Source of the DNA: Limnobacter sp.
GTDB lineage: Bacteria > Pseudomonadota > Gammaproteobacteria > Burkholderiales > Burkholderiaceae_B
Direction: 5' to 3'
DNA length: 5,044 nt
NCBI GenBank assembly: GCA_012032215.1
Contig: JAAURO010000169.1
Coordinates: 1-5,044, forward strand
In this document: one piece after another, positions 1 through 5,044 of the stretch
Numbering within the stretch: position 1 is the first letter of the stretch
Layout of the letters: the number at the start of each line of letters is the position of its first letter
Translations under genes and position numbers: made by a program
Notes under the pieces: model-generated
Databases searched by the model: none
What the model saw: only the letters and a program-made list of their open reading frames with translations
What the model was told of the DNA's origin: nothing

Positions 1-115
1 CTCGTACAAATCCACTGTGCGCGGCTTGGTCTTTCGACGCGCCTGTTCCAACAACGGCCTGATTTTTTCAAATTGATCGACACTGAGGTCGCTTGGGTAT
101 TTTTTCTTTTTTCAT
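1..115 (-). pseudogene. IS5-family transposase, N-terminal fragment, frame-disrupted, cut by window edge
   Basis: Reading the minus strand from about 111 to 1 gives 37 open codons including YPSDLSVDQFEKIRPLLE and later RRKTKPRTVDLYE. This is the typical start of IS5-family transposases (a YPSDLTxxQWxxIxPLL-like segment followed by KPRTVDLxE, the DUF4096-type N-terminal domain); the DDE catalytic domain would lie beyond the left edge. The only nearby ATG (113-115) is in another frame and reaches a stop after 15 codons, while the transposase frame has a TGA at 112-114. Removing one A from the A6 run right after the ATG would join them into an MKKKKYPSD start. This may be a frameshift mutation, a homopolymer sequencing error, or expression by slippage on the two A6 runs. 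The family call is by recognition of the N-terminal pattern only. Confidence 0.72.
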
Positions 116-156
116 ACCCAATATTATTACAAATATTCAAGATCGTGAACACGCTC
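1..156 (-). mobile_element. IS5-family insertion sequence, 5' end (partial)
   Basis: This is the transposase fragment plus its short upstream leader. A probable outer end is the minus-strand sequence GAGCGTGTTCACGATC (complement of 141-156), about 25 bases before the transposase ATG. A GAG-initial terminal repeat at this distance fits many IS5-family elements. The minus-strand triplet just outside it, TTA at 157-159, would fit a TNA-type target. The partner repeat lies outside the window, so the boundary is inferred, not proven. Confidence 0.4.
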
Positions 157-324
157 TAAGACAACTGTTTCTGCGTTCATTTTCAATGGAGTGTGCTGAT
201 GTGGTTTCTGGTGGGTATGGCCACAACAGGCACCGTCATGACCAGTAAGTCGTGTCGGCAACAGGGTTTGACTATTGTGTGAGGTTGGTACAATTTCAGG
301 TGAGACGGACAAAACGGCACTCAT
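127..324 (-). CDS. Small His/Cys-rich peptide, putatively Fur-regulated, possibly truncated by IS5
   Basis: This 65-residue reading frame is not a recognised family. Its middle is rich in possible metal ligands: HDGACCGHTHQKPHQH has two adjacent Cys and five His. No signal peptide or membrane segment is evident. The ATG at 324 is preferred over upstream in-frame ATGs (375, 369) because it has a TAGG ribosome-binding element with 7-base spacing, and because the upstream starts overlap the Fur-box palindrome. The last nine codons (ERVHDLEYL) appear to come from the terminal repeat of the adjacent IS5 element, so the original protein may have continued further and been cut by the insertion. A role in iron or metal handling is inferred from the regulatory site and composition only. 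Whether the peptide is made is uncertain. Confidence 0.4.
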   Translation of the reverse strand: MSAVLSVSPEIVPTSHNSQTLLPTRLTGHDGACCGHTHQKPHQHTPLKMNAETVVLERVHDLEYL

Positions 325-353
325 AAAACAACCTAGCCTATTTTTAAAAAGAA

Positions 354-373
354 GATAATGATATATCATTATC
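354..373. promoter_or_regulatory. Fur box (ferric uptake regulator operator)
   Basis: GATAATGATATATCATTATC is a perfect 20-base palindrome. It matches the classical 19-base Fur consensus GATAATGATAATCATTATC with one extra central base. Fur bound to Fe(II) normally represses when iron is replete. The site ends 29 bases upstream of the small minus-strand reading frame that starts at 324, a normal operator position. It could also act on a plus-strand promoter, but no plausible plus-strand gene follows. Confidence 0.72.
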
Positions 374-377
374 AATT

Positions 378-402
378 AAAAAACCACTGAAGAGGTTTTT
401 TT
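378..402. terminator. Weak bidirectional terminator-like hairpin
   Basis: AAAAAACC (378-385) pairs with GGTTTTTT (394-401) around an 8-base loop, giving a T-tract on both strands. Only two G:C pairs hold the stem, so it would be weak. It lies just upstream of the Fur box and could insulate that promoter from transcription entering from the right. Confidence 0.3.
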
Positions 403-403
403 A

Positions 404-1028
404 AAAATTTATGCCTCCCGTCAACTTGTACTCAGATCCCCCTAGGCCAGGCTATAGCAGGAACGCTGTATTTTGGCACCAAAAACCACAGTAACCCTAT
501 GTTTTTACAAGACTCTATGGTTTCACTTTATAGTGATCCGGCTATATCTGTCACCCACCTGCCAAACAAGAACCCGCATCCTAATTAAGGACTCAACCGG
601 CATGATAGCCCCCTACAAAGCAGACTTCAAAAAGCAAATATTGCTCAAAGTACTGAACCATCGAGAGTAGACCCTAGCCAAATTTTCGAGACCGATACTT
701 TGCCCTAAGCATCGCGGTTGCGTTGGCAAATGTCGTGTTGGGGAGATTTCACCGGCTCAGGTGATGAAGAACTGGCAGAAAGAAGAACCGGAGTTGTTTA
801 AAAAGAGAGTTCTCAAACAAGAAGGAACTTGACCGTTGGCCCTTTGCGAACCATTTCGTGTTCGTCAACAAGAGCAAGGATCATTGAGGATGTGGTTTTT
901 GCGGTCATAGCGGTAGCGTTTAAAAATAATTCGATTTTAGCAAAACAGCAACAAGCATACCGCCTGTTGACTCTTCTGTTGTTCTGTCAGGACACTGGGG
1001 CGGGCACTTATGGTGGAATTCCAAGCTT
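404..1028. other. Gene-poor AT-rich stretch between accessory DNA and the rph operon
   Basis: No intact gene is recognisable on either strand. Short open frames exist (for example 473-670 and 829-1032 on the plus strand, and 813-908 on the minus strand). They lack ribosome binding sites, known motifs or protein-like composition. The only hint of former coding is a transposase-like remnant at 602-832. No tRNA, CRISPR or clear intrinsic terminator for the operon that ends at 1029 was found. The stretch looks like decayed mobile-element DNA. Confidence 0.5.
602..832 (+). pseudogene. Possible transposase remnant (low confidence)
   Basis: One plus-strand frame reads MIAPYKADFKKQILLKVLN then HRE, meets a TAG at 668, and stays open to TGA at 830. 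It ends in VMKNWQKEEPELFKKRVLKQ followed by EGT. The first part resembles the helix-turn-helix start of IS3-type OrfA proteins (a YxxEFKxQIVLxVL pattern). The tail resembles C-termini of some integrase-core transposases (PELFxKRxYxQxG). A start and an end joined over only 77 codons would imply an internally deleted, broken element. The resemblance is from memory of family patterns and is weak; chance openness is possible. Confidence 0.22.
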
Positions 1029-2117
1029 TTAAGCACTCACAAAAAAGCGGCTGTTTCGGTAGTTGGCCACCACCGACGAAAACAACACCCGCAGGCAAGC
1101 CGCCAATGGCAAGGCAAACACCACGCCCACAATACCAAACAGCGCACCAAAAAATGCCAGTGCAAACACCACAGTAATGGCCGACAAACCAATTTTATCG
1201 CCCACCAGCAGGGGCGTTAAAATAAACCCCTCAATGATTTGGCCCAGCAGAAAAATGCCCACAACCAATAACACCCCACTGATGCCCTGCAACTCCAGCA
1301 GCGCACCCAGCACCGCCAAAATGCACGAAAGCGTTAACCCCACATACGGAATCAGGCTAAACACGCCCGCCAAAAGACCAATGGCCCAACCCGCCTGCAA
1401 ACCTGCCAAAGAAAGCCCGGTGGCATAAAAAACACCCTGAAATCCCACCACTATTCCGATGCCTTTCAGGTAATCGGCCAAGGTGTGATTGAGTGTGTTG
1501 CCAATCGGCTCGAAACGCGCATACGCCACTGGCGGGAGCAAACTGCGCGCACGCTGCAACAAGGCCGGAAATGCGGGCGCCATAAACAAAGAAGCCACCA
1601 CCACCAGCGACAGAAAACCGGTCAAGCCCAACACAGACCCAGAGCTGCTTTTCAGGAGTTCGCCACCCACCTTGGCCAGGCTTTCGCTGTGGCCGATTAA
1701 AAAACCGCCAAATTCTTTTTGCAAAGCCTCGGCGTTCTCTGACAGGTCCAGATTAAACGTGTTGTTCAAAAAGGGCACAGCCACTTCAATAACATTGGCC
1801 AGCAAACGCGGCAAGTTGGATTCAATTAACTCCAACTGGCTTAACACCACAGGCACCAGCAACAGAAACACGCCAGCTACCAAGGCAAAAAACAGCAATA
1901 CAAAACTGAAGGCCCCCACGCCATAAGGGCAGCGGCCTTTGGTGACCTTTACCAACCAGTTGGAAGGGCTGGATACCAGATAAGAGATTAAGGCTGCCGC
2001 CAGAAATGGCGAAAACACCGCCCACATTTCAACGATACACCACAGCAGTACGGCCAGCGTGGCCATCAAGGCCCAGTGCTCGCGATAAAAAGTAGCCAGT
2101 ACACGGGAAAGCTTCAC
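1029..2117 (-). CDS. AI-2E transporter family (PerM/YdiK-like) membrane protein
   Basis: This is a 362-residue polytopic inner-membrane protein of the AI-2E exporter family (formerly UPF0118). Members have been linked to autoinducer-2 export, ion antiport or other transport; the substrate here cannot be read from sequence. Hydrophobic segments lie near residues 16-48, 68-92, 161-187, 218-240, 242-275, 280-300 and 311-346. A soluble amphipathic stretch at about 93-158 is typical of the family. Conserved landmarks are SLIPYVG (254-260), IEGFILTPLLVGDKIGL (295-311) and the Gly-rich GALFGIVGVVFALPLAA (324-340). The usual YLRGQ element is YLKGI here (216-220). Start is GTG, preceded by GAGG at 7-base spacing; that site overlaps the rdgB stop codon, 9 bases upstream, which suggests translational coupling. 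It is the last gene of the rph-rdgB operon. Confidence 0.9.
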   Translation of the reverse strand: MKLSRVLATFYREHWALMATLAVLLWCIVEMWAVFSPFLAAALISYLVSSPSNWLVKVTKGRCPYGVGAFSFVLLFFALVAGVFLLLVPVVLSQLELIESNLPRLLANVIEVAVPFLNNTFNLDLSENAEALQKEFGGFLIGHSESLAKVGGELLKSSSGSVLGLTGFLSLVVVASLFMAPAFPALLQRARSLLPPVAYARFEPIGNTLNHTLADYLKGIGIVVGFQGVFYATGLSLAGLQAGWAIGLLAGVFSLIPYVGLTLSCILAVLGALLELQGISGVLLVVGIFLLGQIIEGFILTPLLVGDKIGLSAITVVFALAFFGALFGIVGVVFALPLAACLRVLFSSVVANYRNSRFFVSA

Positions 2118-2126
2118 GTTAAAACC

Positions 2127-2768
2127 TCAGGGTGTGTGGAGTGTATGCGAACCAGGCAAAGCAGGCCAGGCAAGCCGTTGGGCCAGGGCATGCAGCAGCA
2201 CCGCGGTAGCCTGGGCACGGTGGCTGCACTGATTTTTTAACGCGCTTGGCATGCTGGCAGCGGTGTGCTGGTGCTCTGCCACCCAAAACAGCGGATCGTA
2301 GCCAAAACCACCCTGCCCCTGTGCCTGCCGCAAAATGTGCCCCTGCCAAAAAGCCTGCGCCACCACAGGCGTGGGGTCTTGTGCATGGACAACCCACACC
2401 AGTGCACACACAAAAAAAGCCTCGCGGCGGGTTTCGTGTTCAAGGGCTCGGAGCAAGGCCGTGTTGTTGTTGGCATCGGTTTTTTCAAGGCCGAAACGGG
2501 TGGCATAACGCGCAGACAACACCCCGGGTGCACCTTGCAAGGCAGGCACGCACAGGCCAGAATCGTCTGCCAAGGCGGGCAAGCCCGTGACCTGGCTGGC
2601 ATGCCGGGCTTTGGCCAGCGCATTTTCCAGAAAGGTGCAATGCGGTTCTTCGGCCTCAGACACACCAAGCTGCCCCTGCGGCACCCACTCAATGCCATGC
2701 GGTGCAAACAGGCGGTTAAACTCGCGCAATTTACCGGCATTGCCACTGGCCAACACCCATTGCAGCAT
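2127..2768 (-). CDS. rdgB: RdgB/HAM1 family dITP/XTP pyrophosphatase
   Basis: This cytoplasmic house-cleaning enzyme hydrolyses non-canonical purine nucleoside triphosphates (dITP, ITP, XTP) to monophosphate and pyrophosphate, keeping deaminated bases out of DNA and RNA. The family signature is complete: phosphate-binding ASGNAGKLREF (7-17), TFLENALAKA (45-54), ADDSGLCVPAL (67-77) with the catalytic acidic pair, PGVLSARYA (81-89), QGGFGYDPLF (152-161) and SHRAQA (182-187). At 213 residues it is slightly longer than the E. coli enzyme (197). The extra is mostly a Pro/His-containing tail after about residue 199. The ATG lies 3 bases after the rph stop, with a GGGG ribosome-binding element inside the rph end, so coupled translation with rph is likely. 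rph-rdgB pairing is common in Proteobacteria. Confidence 0.95.
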   Translation of the reverse strand: MLQWVLASGNAGKLREFNRLFAPHGIEWVPQGQLGVSEAEEPHCTFLENALAKARHASQVTGLPALADDSGLCVPALQGAPGVLSARYATRFGLEKTDANNNTALLRALEHETRREAFFVCALVWVVHAQDPTPVVAQAFWQGHILRQAQGQGGFGYDPLFWVAEHQHTAASMPSALKNQCSHRAQATAVLLHALAQRLAWPALPGSHTLHTP

Positions 2769-2771
2769 GGC

Positions 2772-3545
2772 TTAGCCCCGGCTTGTTGCTGTGCTGGCCA
2801 GCGCCGTTTTTTGCGCAGCAACCAGATTGGCAATGCCCGCAGCAGCGCTGTCGAGCATGTGGTTTAACTGTGTACGAGAAAACGACTGCCCTTCAGCGGT
2901 GCCTTGCACTTCCACAAAGCCACCGTGTTCGGTCATCACCACATTCAGGTCGGTTTCGCACTGGCTGTCTTCTTCGTAGTTTAAATCGAGCACCACCTGA
3001 CCATTACACACGCCCACAGACACGGCCGCCACGAATTGTTCAATCGGATTTTCGGTTAACAAGCCTTTCGCCATAAGGCCCTTAATGGCATCGGCCACCG
3101 CCACCATGGAACCGGTAATGGCAGCCGTGCGGGTTCCGCCATCGGCTTGAATCACATCGCAATCGATTTTCAAAGTGCGCTCGCCCAATTTGCTTAAATT
3201 AATTGAGGCGCGCAAAGCACGGCCAATCAGGCGCTGAATTTCCTGGGTGCGGCCACTCTGCTTGCCACGGGCAGCCTCGCGATCCATGCGCGAATGGGTA
3301 GAGCGCGGCAACATGCCGTATTCGGCGGTTAACCAGCCCTGCGCCTTGCCCTTTAAAAATGCCGGTACCTTTTCTTCCACGGAACAGGTGCACAGCACGT
3401 GGGTATCGCCAAAACGCACCATGACCGAGCCTTCGGCGTGGCGGGTGTAGCTGCGCTCAATGCGCACCATGCGCAAGGCCTCGGGTGAGCGTCCATCGGA
3501 GCGCGATTGCTTGTTAAAAAGTTCGTGCGAATTGGGTGAGGTCAT
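2772..3545 (-). CDS. rph: Ribonuclease PH
   Basis: This is a phosphorolytic 3'-5' exoribonuclease that trims tRNA precursor 3' ends, using phosphate and releasing nucleoside diphosphates; the family forms a hexameric ring. Visible family blocks are RSDGR (15-19), [14 protein letters not shown] (70-83), [20 protein letters not shown] (94-113, containing the phosphate-binding Arg region), [18 protein letters not shown] (128-145), and LDLNYEEDS (186-194) carrying the two metal-binding Asp at 187 and 193. Length 257 compares with about 238 in E. coli, because of a polar N-terminal extension of about 14 residues and a short Ala-rich tail. The ATG is the only reasonable start, but the 25 bases before it show no purine-rich Shine-Dalgarno, so initiation is probably weak or leader-dependent. 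It is the first gene of the rph-rdgB-transporter operon and is divergent from yicC. Confidence 0.96.
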   Translation of the reverse strand: MTSPNSHELFNKQSRSDGRSPEALRMVRIERSYTRHAEGSVMVRFGDTHVLCTCSVEEKVPAFLKGKAQGWLTAEYGMLPRSTHSRMDREAARGKQSGRTQEIQRLIGRALRASINLSKLGERTLKIDCDVIQADGGTRTAAITGSMVAVADAIKGLMAKGLLTENPIEQFVAAVSVGVCNGQVVLDLNYEEDSQCETDLNVVMTEHGGFVEVQGTAEGQSFSRTQLNHMLDSAAAGIANLVAAQKTALASTATSRG

Positions 3546-3578
3546 TCTGAGGTCTGAAAGTGAGGAGGTTAAAACAAC

Positions 3579-3590
3579 TCAAGAACTTGA
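3579..3590. repeat. Short inverted repeat upstream of rph
   Basis: TCAAGAACTTGA is a perfect 5-base inverted repeat (TCAAG/CTTGA) with a 2-base centre, 33 bases upstream of the rph start. It could be an operator half-site pair or chance; no known regulator is assigned. Confidence 0.2.
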
Positions 3591-3720
3591 ACCTTACCAC
3601 GGGAAAGCCGCCGCTTTGGCTCGCAGCCGGCCGTAGGCACACACCCAATAAACGAACTCAGGTATGCACAAGCAGCAGGTTCAGCCAAACTGCTGTTGCA
3701 GCACGGTAGCGTCTCAGTGG

Positions 3721-3783
3721 TTAACACGCCTCAGCGCTGGCGTAAAACACATCCATGTCCAAGTGGGCAACCACGGTGGTCAA
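3721..3783 (-). pseudogene. dinB: 5' fragment of DNA polymerase IV gene (dinB)
   Basis: The minus strand reads, from a possible TTG start at 3783, (L/M)TTVVAHLDMDVFYASAEAC and then TAA. Y-family DNA polymerase IV proteins of Burkholderiales begin RRIAHLDMDAFYASVE; the first Asp of DMD binds catalytic metal and the FYAS segment lines the nucleotide pocket. The match covers about 12 consecutive residues, far beyond chance for such a characteristic motif. An AGG at 3791-3793 (complement) with 7-base spacing supports the TTG start. After Ala-Glu the match ends and a stop follows. None of the rest of the roughly 350-residue protein (palm, fingers, little finger, beta-clamp motif) appears in the remaining intergenic DNA in any frame I read. 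This is a truncated, non-functional relic left by a deletion or rearrangement between yicC and rph. Confidence 0.72.
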
Positions 3784-3803
3784 ATTTGAACCTGCATACA
3801 CGT

Positions 3804-3809
3804 TAGAAT
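3804..3809 (+). promoter_or_regulatory. Putative -10 element of the yicC promoter
   Basis: TAGAAT matches the sigma-70 -10 consensus in five of six positions and lies 36 bases upstream of the yicC ATG, which would give a 5' leader of about 30 bases. The -35 is not convincing: TTGAAC (3787-3792) is too close, and other candidates in GGTCAAAT (3778-3785) are weak. It overlaps the upstream region of the dinB relic, consistent with an ancestral divergent promoter. Confidence 0.4.
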
Positions 3810-3845
3810 GTCTGTCTCTTCCATTTTACGCCCGCAAAAACATCC

Positions 3846-4781
3846 ATGAGCAACCCAGACAAAGCAAGCCCCCCCATTTACAGCATGACGGGCTACGCCC
3901 ACGTGCAATCCACCTCTTCAGCGGGCACGCTCACCCTGGAGTTGCGCAGCGTCAACAGCCGCTTTCTGGACTTGCATTTTAGGATGGTAGATGAACTGCG
4001 CTTTACCGAAAGCATGATTCGCGAAAAACTGGCCGCGCGCATTGCCCGTGGCAAGGTGGAATGCCGCATTTCCTGGGGTAAGCCGCAGACCGGATCCGAC
4101 TTGCCGCCCGTCAACACAGAACGCGTTAAAGCCTTGGCTCACGCAGAGGCCAGCCTGCAAAAACACATGCCCCAACTGCGCACGTTTAGCACCGCCGATG
4201 TGCTGGCCTTTCCCGGCGTGCTGGCTGAAAACGCCACCAGCCAGGACGATTTGCACACCGAAATTGCCCATCTTGCTGAACAGGCACTAGAAGCCCTGCT
4301 GGCTGCACGCGCCCGTGAAGGCCTCGCACTGAAACACACCTTGCTGCAAAAAATTGAGGCCATGCAAGTCATTCTGGCACTACTGGAACCCCAGCTGCCC
4401 GAATTTGTAGCGGCCTTTGAGGCCAAAGTGCGTGACCGTCTTTCTGAAGCCTTTAACAAGGTGCTGGCCGACAAACCCGAAAGCACACTCCTCAGCCCCG
4501 CAGACATTGAAGAACGTATTAAAAGCGAAGTAGCACTGCACAGTGTGCGCGTGGACGTGCAAGAAGAACTCGACCGCCTGAAAACCCATTTCGTGGAAGT
4601 GCAACGGGTGCTGAACAAAGGTGGCGTGGCAGGCAAGCGGCTGGATTTTATTACCCAGGAACTGAACCGCGAAGCCAACACGCTGGGCTCCAAGGCCAAC
4701 GCAGTTGCGCAAACCCAAAGCGCCATCGAACTAAAAGTGCTTATTGAACAATTTAGAGAGCAGATTCAGAATTTAGAGTAG
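3846..4781 (+). CDS. yicC: YicC family endoribonuclease
   Basis: YicC is a cytoplasmic endoribonuclease family; in E. coli it takes part in turnover of small RNAs such as RyhB together with PNPase. The N-terminal YicC domain shows YSMTGYA (12-18), RSVNSRFLDLHFR (34-46) and RGKVEC (68-73), then LAFPGV (120-125). The C-terminal DUF1732 domain shows DVQEELDRLKTHF (237-249), GKRLDFITQELNREANTLGS (263-282) and ELKVLIEQFREQIQNLE (295-311), all almost identical in pattern to the E. coli protein. Length 311 compares with 287 in E. coli: about ten extra residues precede the conserved YSMTGYA start, and the rest lies in the interior. The ATG at 3846 has no clear Shine-Dalgarno. It is the only in-frame ATG before the conserved block, so it is accepted. 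yicC is divergent from rph; the gmk gene that often follows it in betaproteobacteria is not in the window. Confidence 0.95.
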   Translation: MSNPDKASPPIYSMTGYAHVQSTSSAGTLTLELRSVNSRFLDLHFRMVDELRFTESMIREKLAARIARGKVECRISWGKPQTGSDLPPVNTERVKALAHAEASLQKHMPQLRTFSTADVLAFPGVLAENATSQDDLHTEIAHLAEQALEALLAARAREGLALKHTLLQKIEAMQVILALLEPQLPEFVAAFEAKVRDRLSEAFNKVLADKPESTLLSPADIEERIKSEVALHSVRVDVQEELDRLKTHFVEVQRVLNKGGVAGKRLDFITQELNREANTLGSKANAVAQTQSAIELKVLIEQFREQIQNLE

Positions 4782-4831
4782 GGTTTCACGACATCCACCG
4801 CCATCCCAACCACCCCCGCAAACCCTTTTTT
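4781..4831 (+). terminator. Possible yicC terminator with long loop
   Basis: GGGTTT (4781-4786, starting in the stop codon) can pair with AAACCC (4820-4825), directly followed by six T (4826-4831). The 33-base loop is unusually long and the stem short, so this is a weak candidate for an intrinsic terminator. Confidence 0.3.
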
Positions 4832-5044
4832 ATGCGAATTTGCCGTTTCTTGGGGTTGAACGGCATCCCATCCCGCAACATAGGGGGAAAAATATAATAT
4901 GGCATAGGTTTTGCAGTTCTTTCTTGCCCTGGCACTGTGGGGTGTGGCTCCCGACGATTAAAGCGGTGCCCGCCGTCTGCGGTTTTATCTTGCGAAGGAT
5001 CAAGGCCGGGCATGTTTGAGCACCGAGGCGCCAGGCGCCGAGGG
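4782..5044. other. Non-coding stretch downstream of yicC
   Basis: No recognisable gene. A minus-strand frame (4786-5013, 75 codons from ATG) and an overlapping plus-strand frame are both open, but neither has a known motif or convincing ribosome binding site. Notable elements are a 7-base hairpin TGCCGTT/AACGGCA (4841-4847/4859-4865) without a T-tract, an exact TATAAT at 4893-4898 without a usable -35, and a GC-rich palindromic sequence at the right edge. A regulatory or repeat region ahead of the next gene is the simplest reading. Confidence 0.4.
5025..5037. repeat. GC-rich palindrome at window edge
   Basis: GGCGCCAGGCGCC is two copies of the self-complementary GGCGCC around one A, so it can fold as a short hairpin on either strand. 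It is flanked by CGAG-type direct repeats (CGAGGCGCC...GCGCCGAGG). It may be part of a larger inverted repeat continuing beyond the window. Confidence 0.3.

Noticed and set aside
411..494. Short plus-strand frame starting just right of the Fur box
   Set aside because: Only 27 codons, with the nearest purine-rich element too far from the ATG; no support that Fur controls it.
813..908. Minus-strand open frame of 31 codons (MTAKTTSSMILALVDEHEM)
   Set aside because: Composition is plausible for a protein but it is short, has no recognised family and no clear start signal.
1016..1028. Adjacent EcoRI and HindIII sites (GAATTCCAAGCTT) at the end of the operon
   Set aside because: Looks like a cloning polylinker at first sight, but six-base sites occur by chance and no vector sequence flanks them.
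829..1032. Plus-strand open frame of 67 codons
   Set aside because: No ribosome binding site, no motif, runs into the transporter gene end on the opposite strand, and starts inside the end of the transposase-like remnant.
1063..1926. Long plus-strand open frames opposite the transporter gene
   Set aside because: Antisense shadows of a well-supported membrane protein gene; low-complexity Thr/Ala/Pro-rich translation is typical of the complement of hydrophobic coding DNA.
3609..3640. GC-rich small hairpins (AAAGC/GCTTT and GGCT/AGCC) upstream of rph
   Set aside because: Stems of four to five pairs with no T-tract and no known riboswitch or regulator pattern; not distinguishable from chance.
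4139..4726. Minus-strand frame of 195 codons opposite yicC
   Set aside because: Ser/Ala-rich antisense shadow of the conserved yicC gene.
4786..5013. Minus-strand open frame of 75 codons starting MPGLDPSQDK
   Set aside because: No recognised domain, no clear ribosome binding site, and an overlapping open frame on the other strand; composition looks like a chance frame in GC-rich DNA.

Overview
The window reads as a chromosomal segment of a betaproteobacterium, most likely in the order Burkholderiales. This is inferred from the protein style of RNase PH, RdgB and YicC and from their clustering; genus-level assignment is not possible by eye. It has two parts. Positions 1 to about 1028 are AT-rich, gene-poor and mosaic. 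Positions 1029 to 4781 are compact, more GC-rich housekeeping DNA. No complete novel multi-gene system is visible.

Left part: the 5' end of an IS5-family transposase gene runs off the left edge on the minus strand, with its start codon and body out of frame by one base in an A-rich tract. Next to it is a short minus-strand reading frame for a His/Cys-rich peptide of 65 residues. It lies just downstream of a perfect 20-bp palindrome that matches a Fur iron box. The presumed IS end falls inside the last codons of this frame, so the insertion may have truncated an iron-regulated gene. Positions 404-1028 hold no intact gene, only a weakly supported transposase-like remnant (602-832).

Middle: three minus-strand genes form a tight probable operon, rph (RNase PH, tRNA 3' trimming), rdgB (house-cleaning NTP pyrophosphatase) and an AI-2E/PerM-family membrane protein gene. 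Gaps are 3 and 9 bases, and the ribosome binding site of the third gene overlaps the end of rdgB.

Right: yicC (endoribonuclease YicC) is divergently transcribed on the plus strand. The 300-base rph-yicC gap contains a clear 5' fragment of a DNA polymerase IV (dinB) gene on the minus strand. It keeps the nucleotide-binding active-site motif HLDMDVFYAS and then stops, a fossil of a gene that once stood divergent to yicC. After yicC, 263 bases without a recognisable gene contain a possible terminator, a hairpin and a palindromic GC-rich sequence at the window edge.

The intact genes serve RNA and nucleotide quality control (tRNA maturation, removal of non-canonical NTPs, RNA turnover) plus one membrane carrier of unknown substrate. 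The most interesting items are the dinB fossil and the Fur-box/His-rich peptide/IS5 junction.
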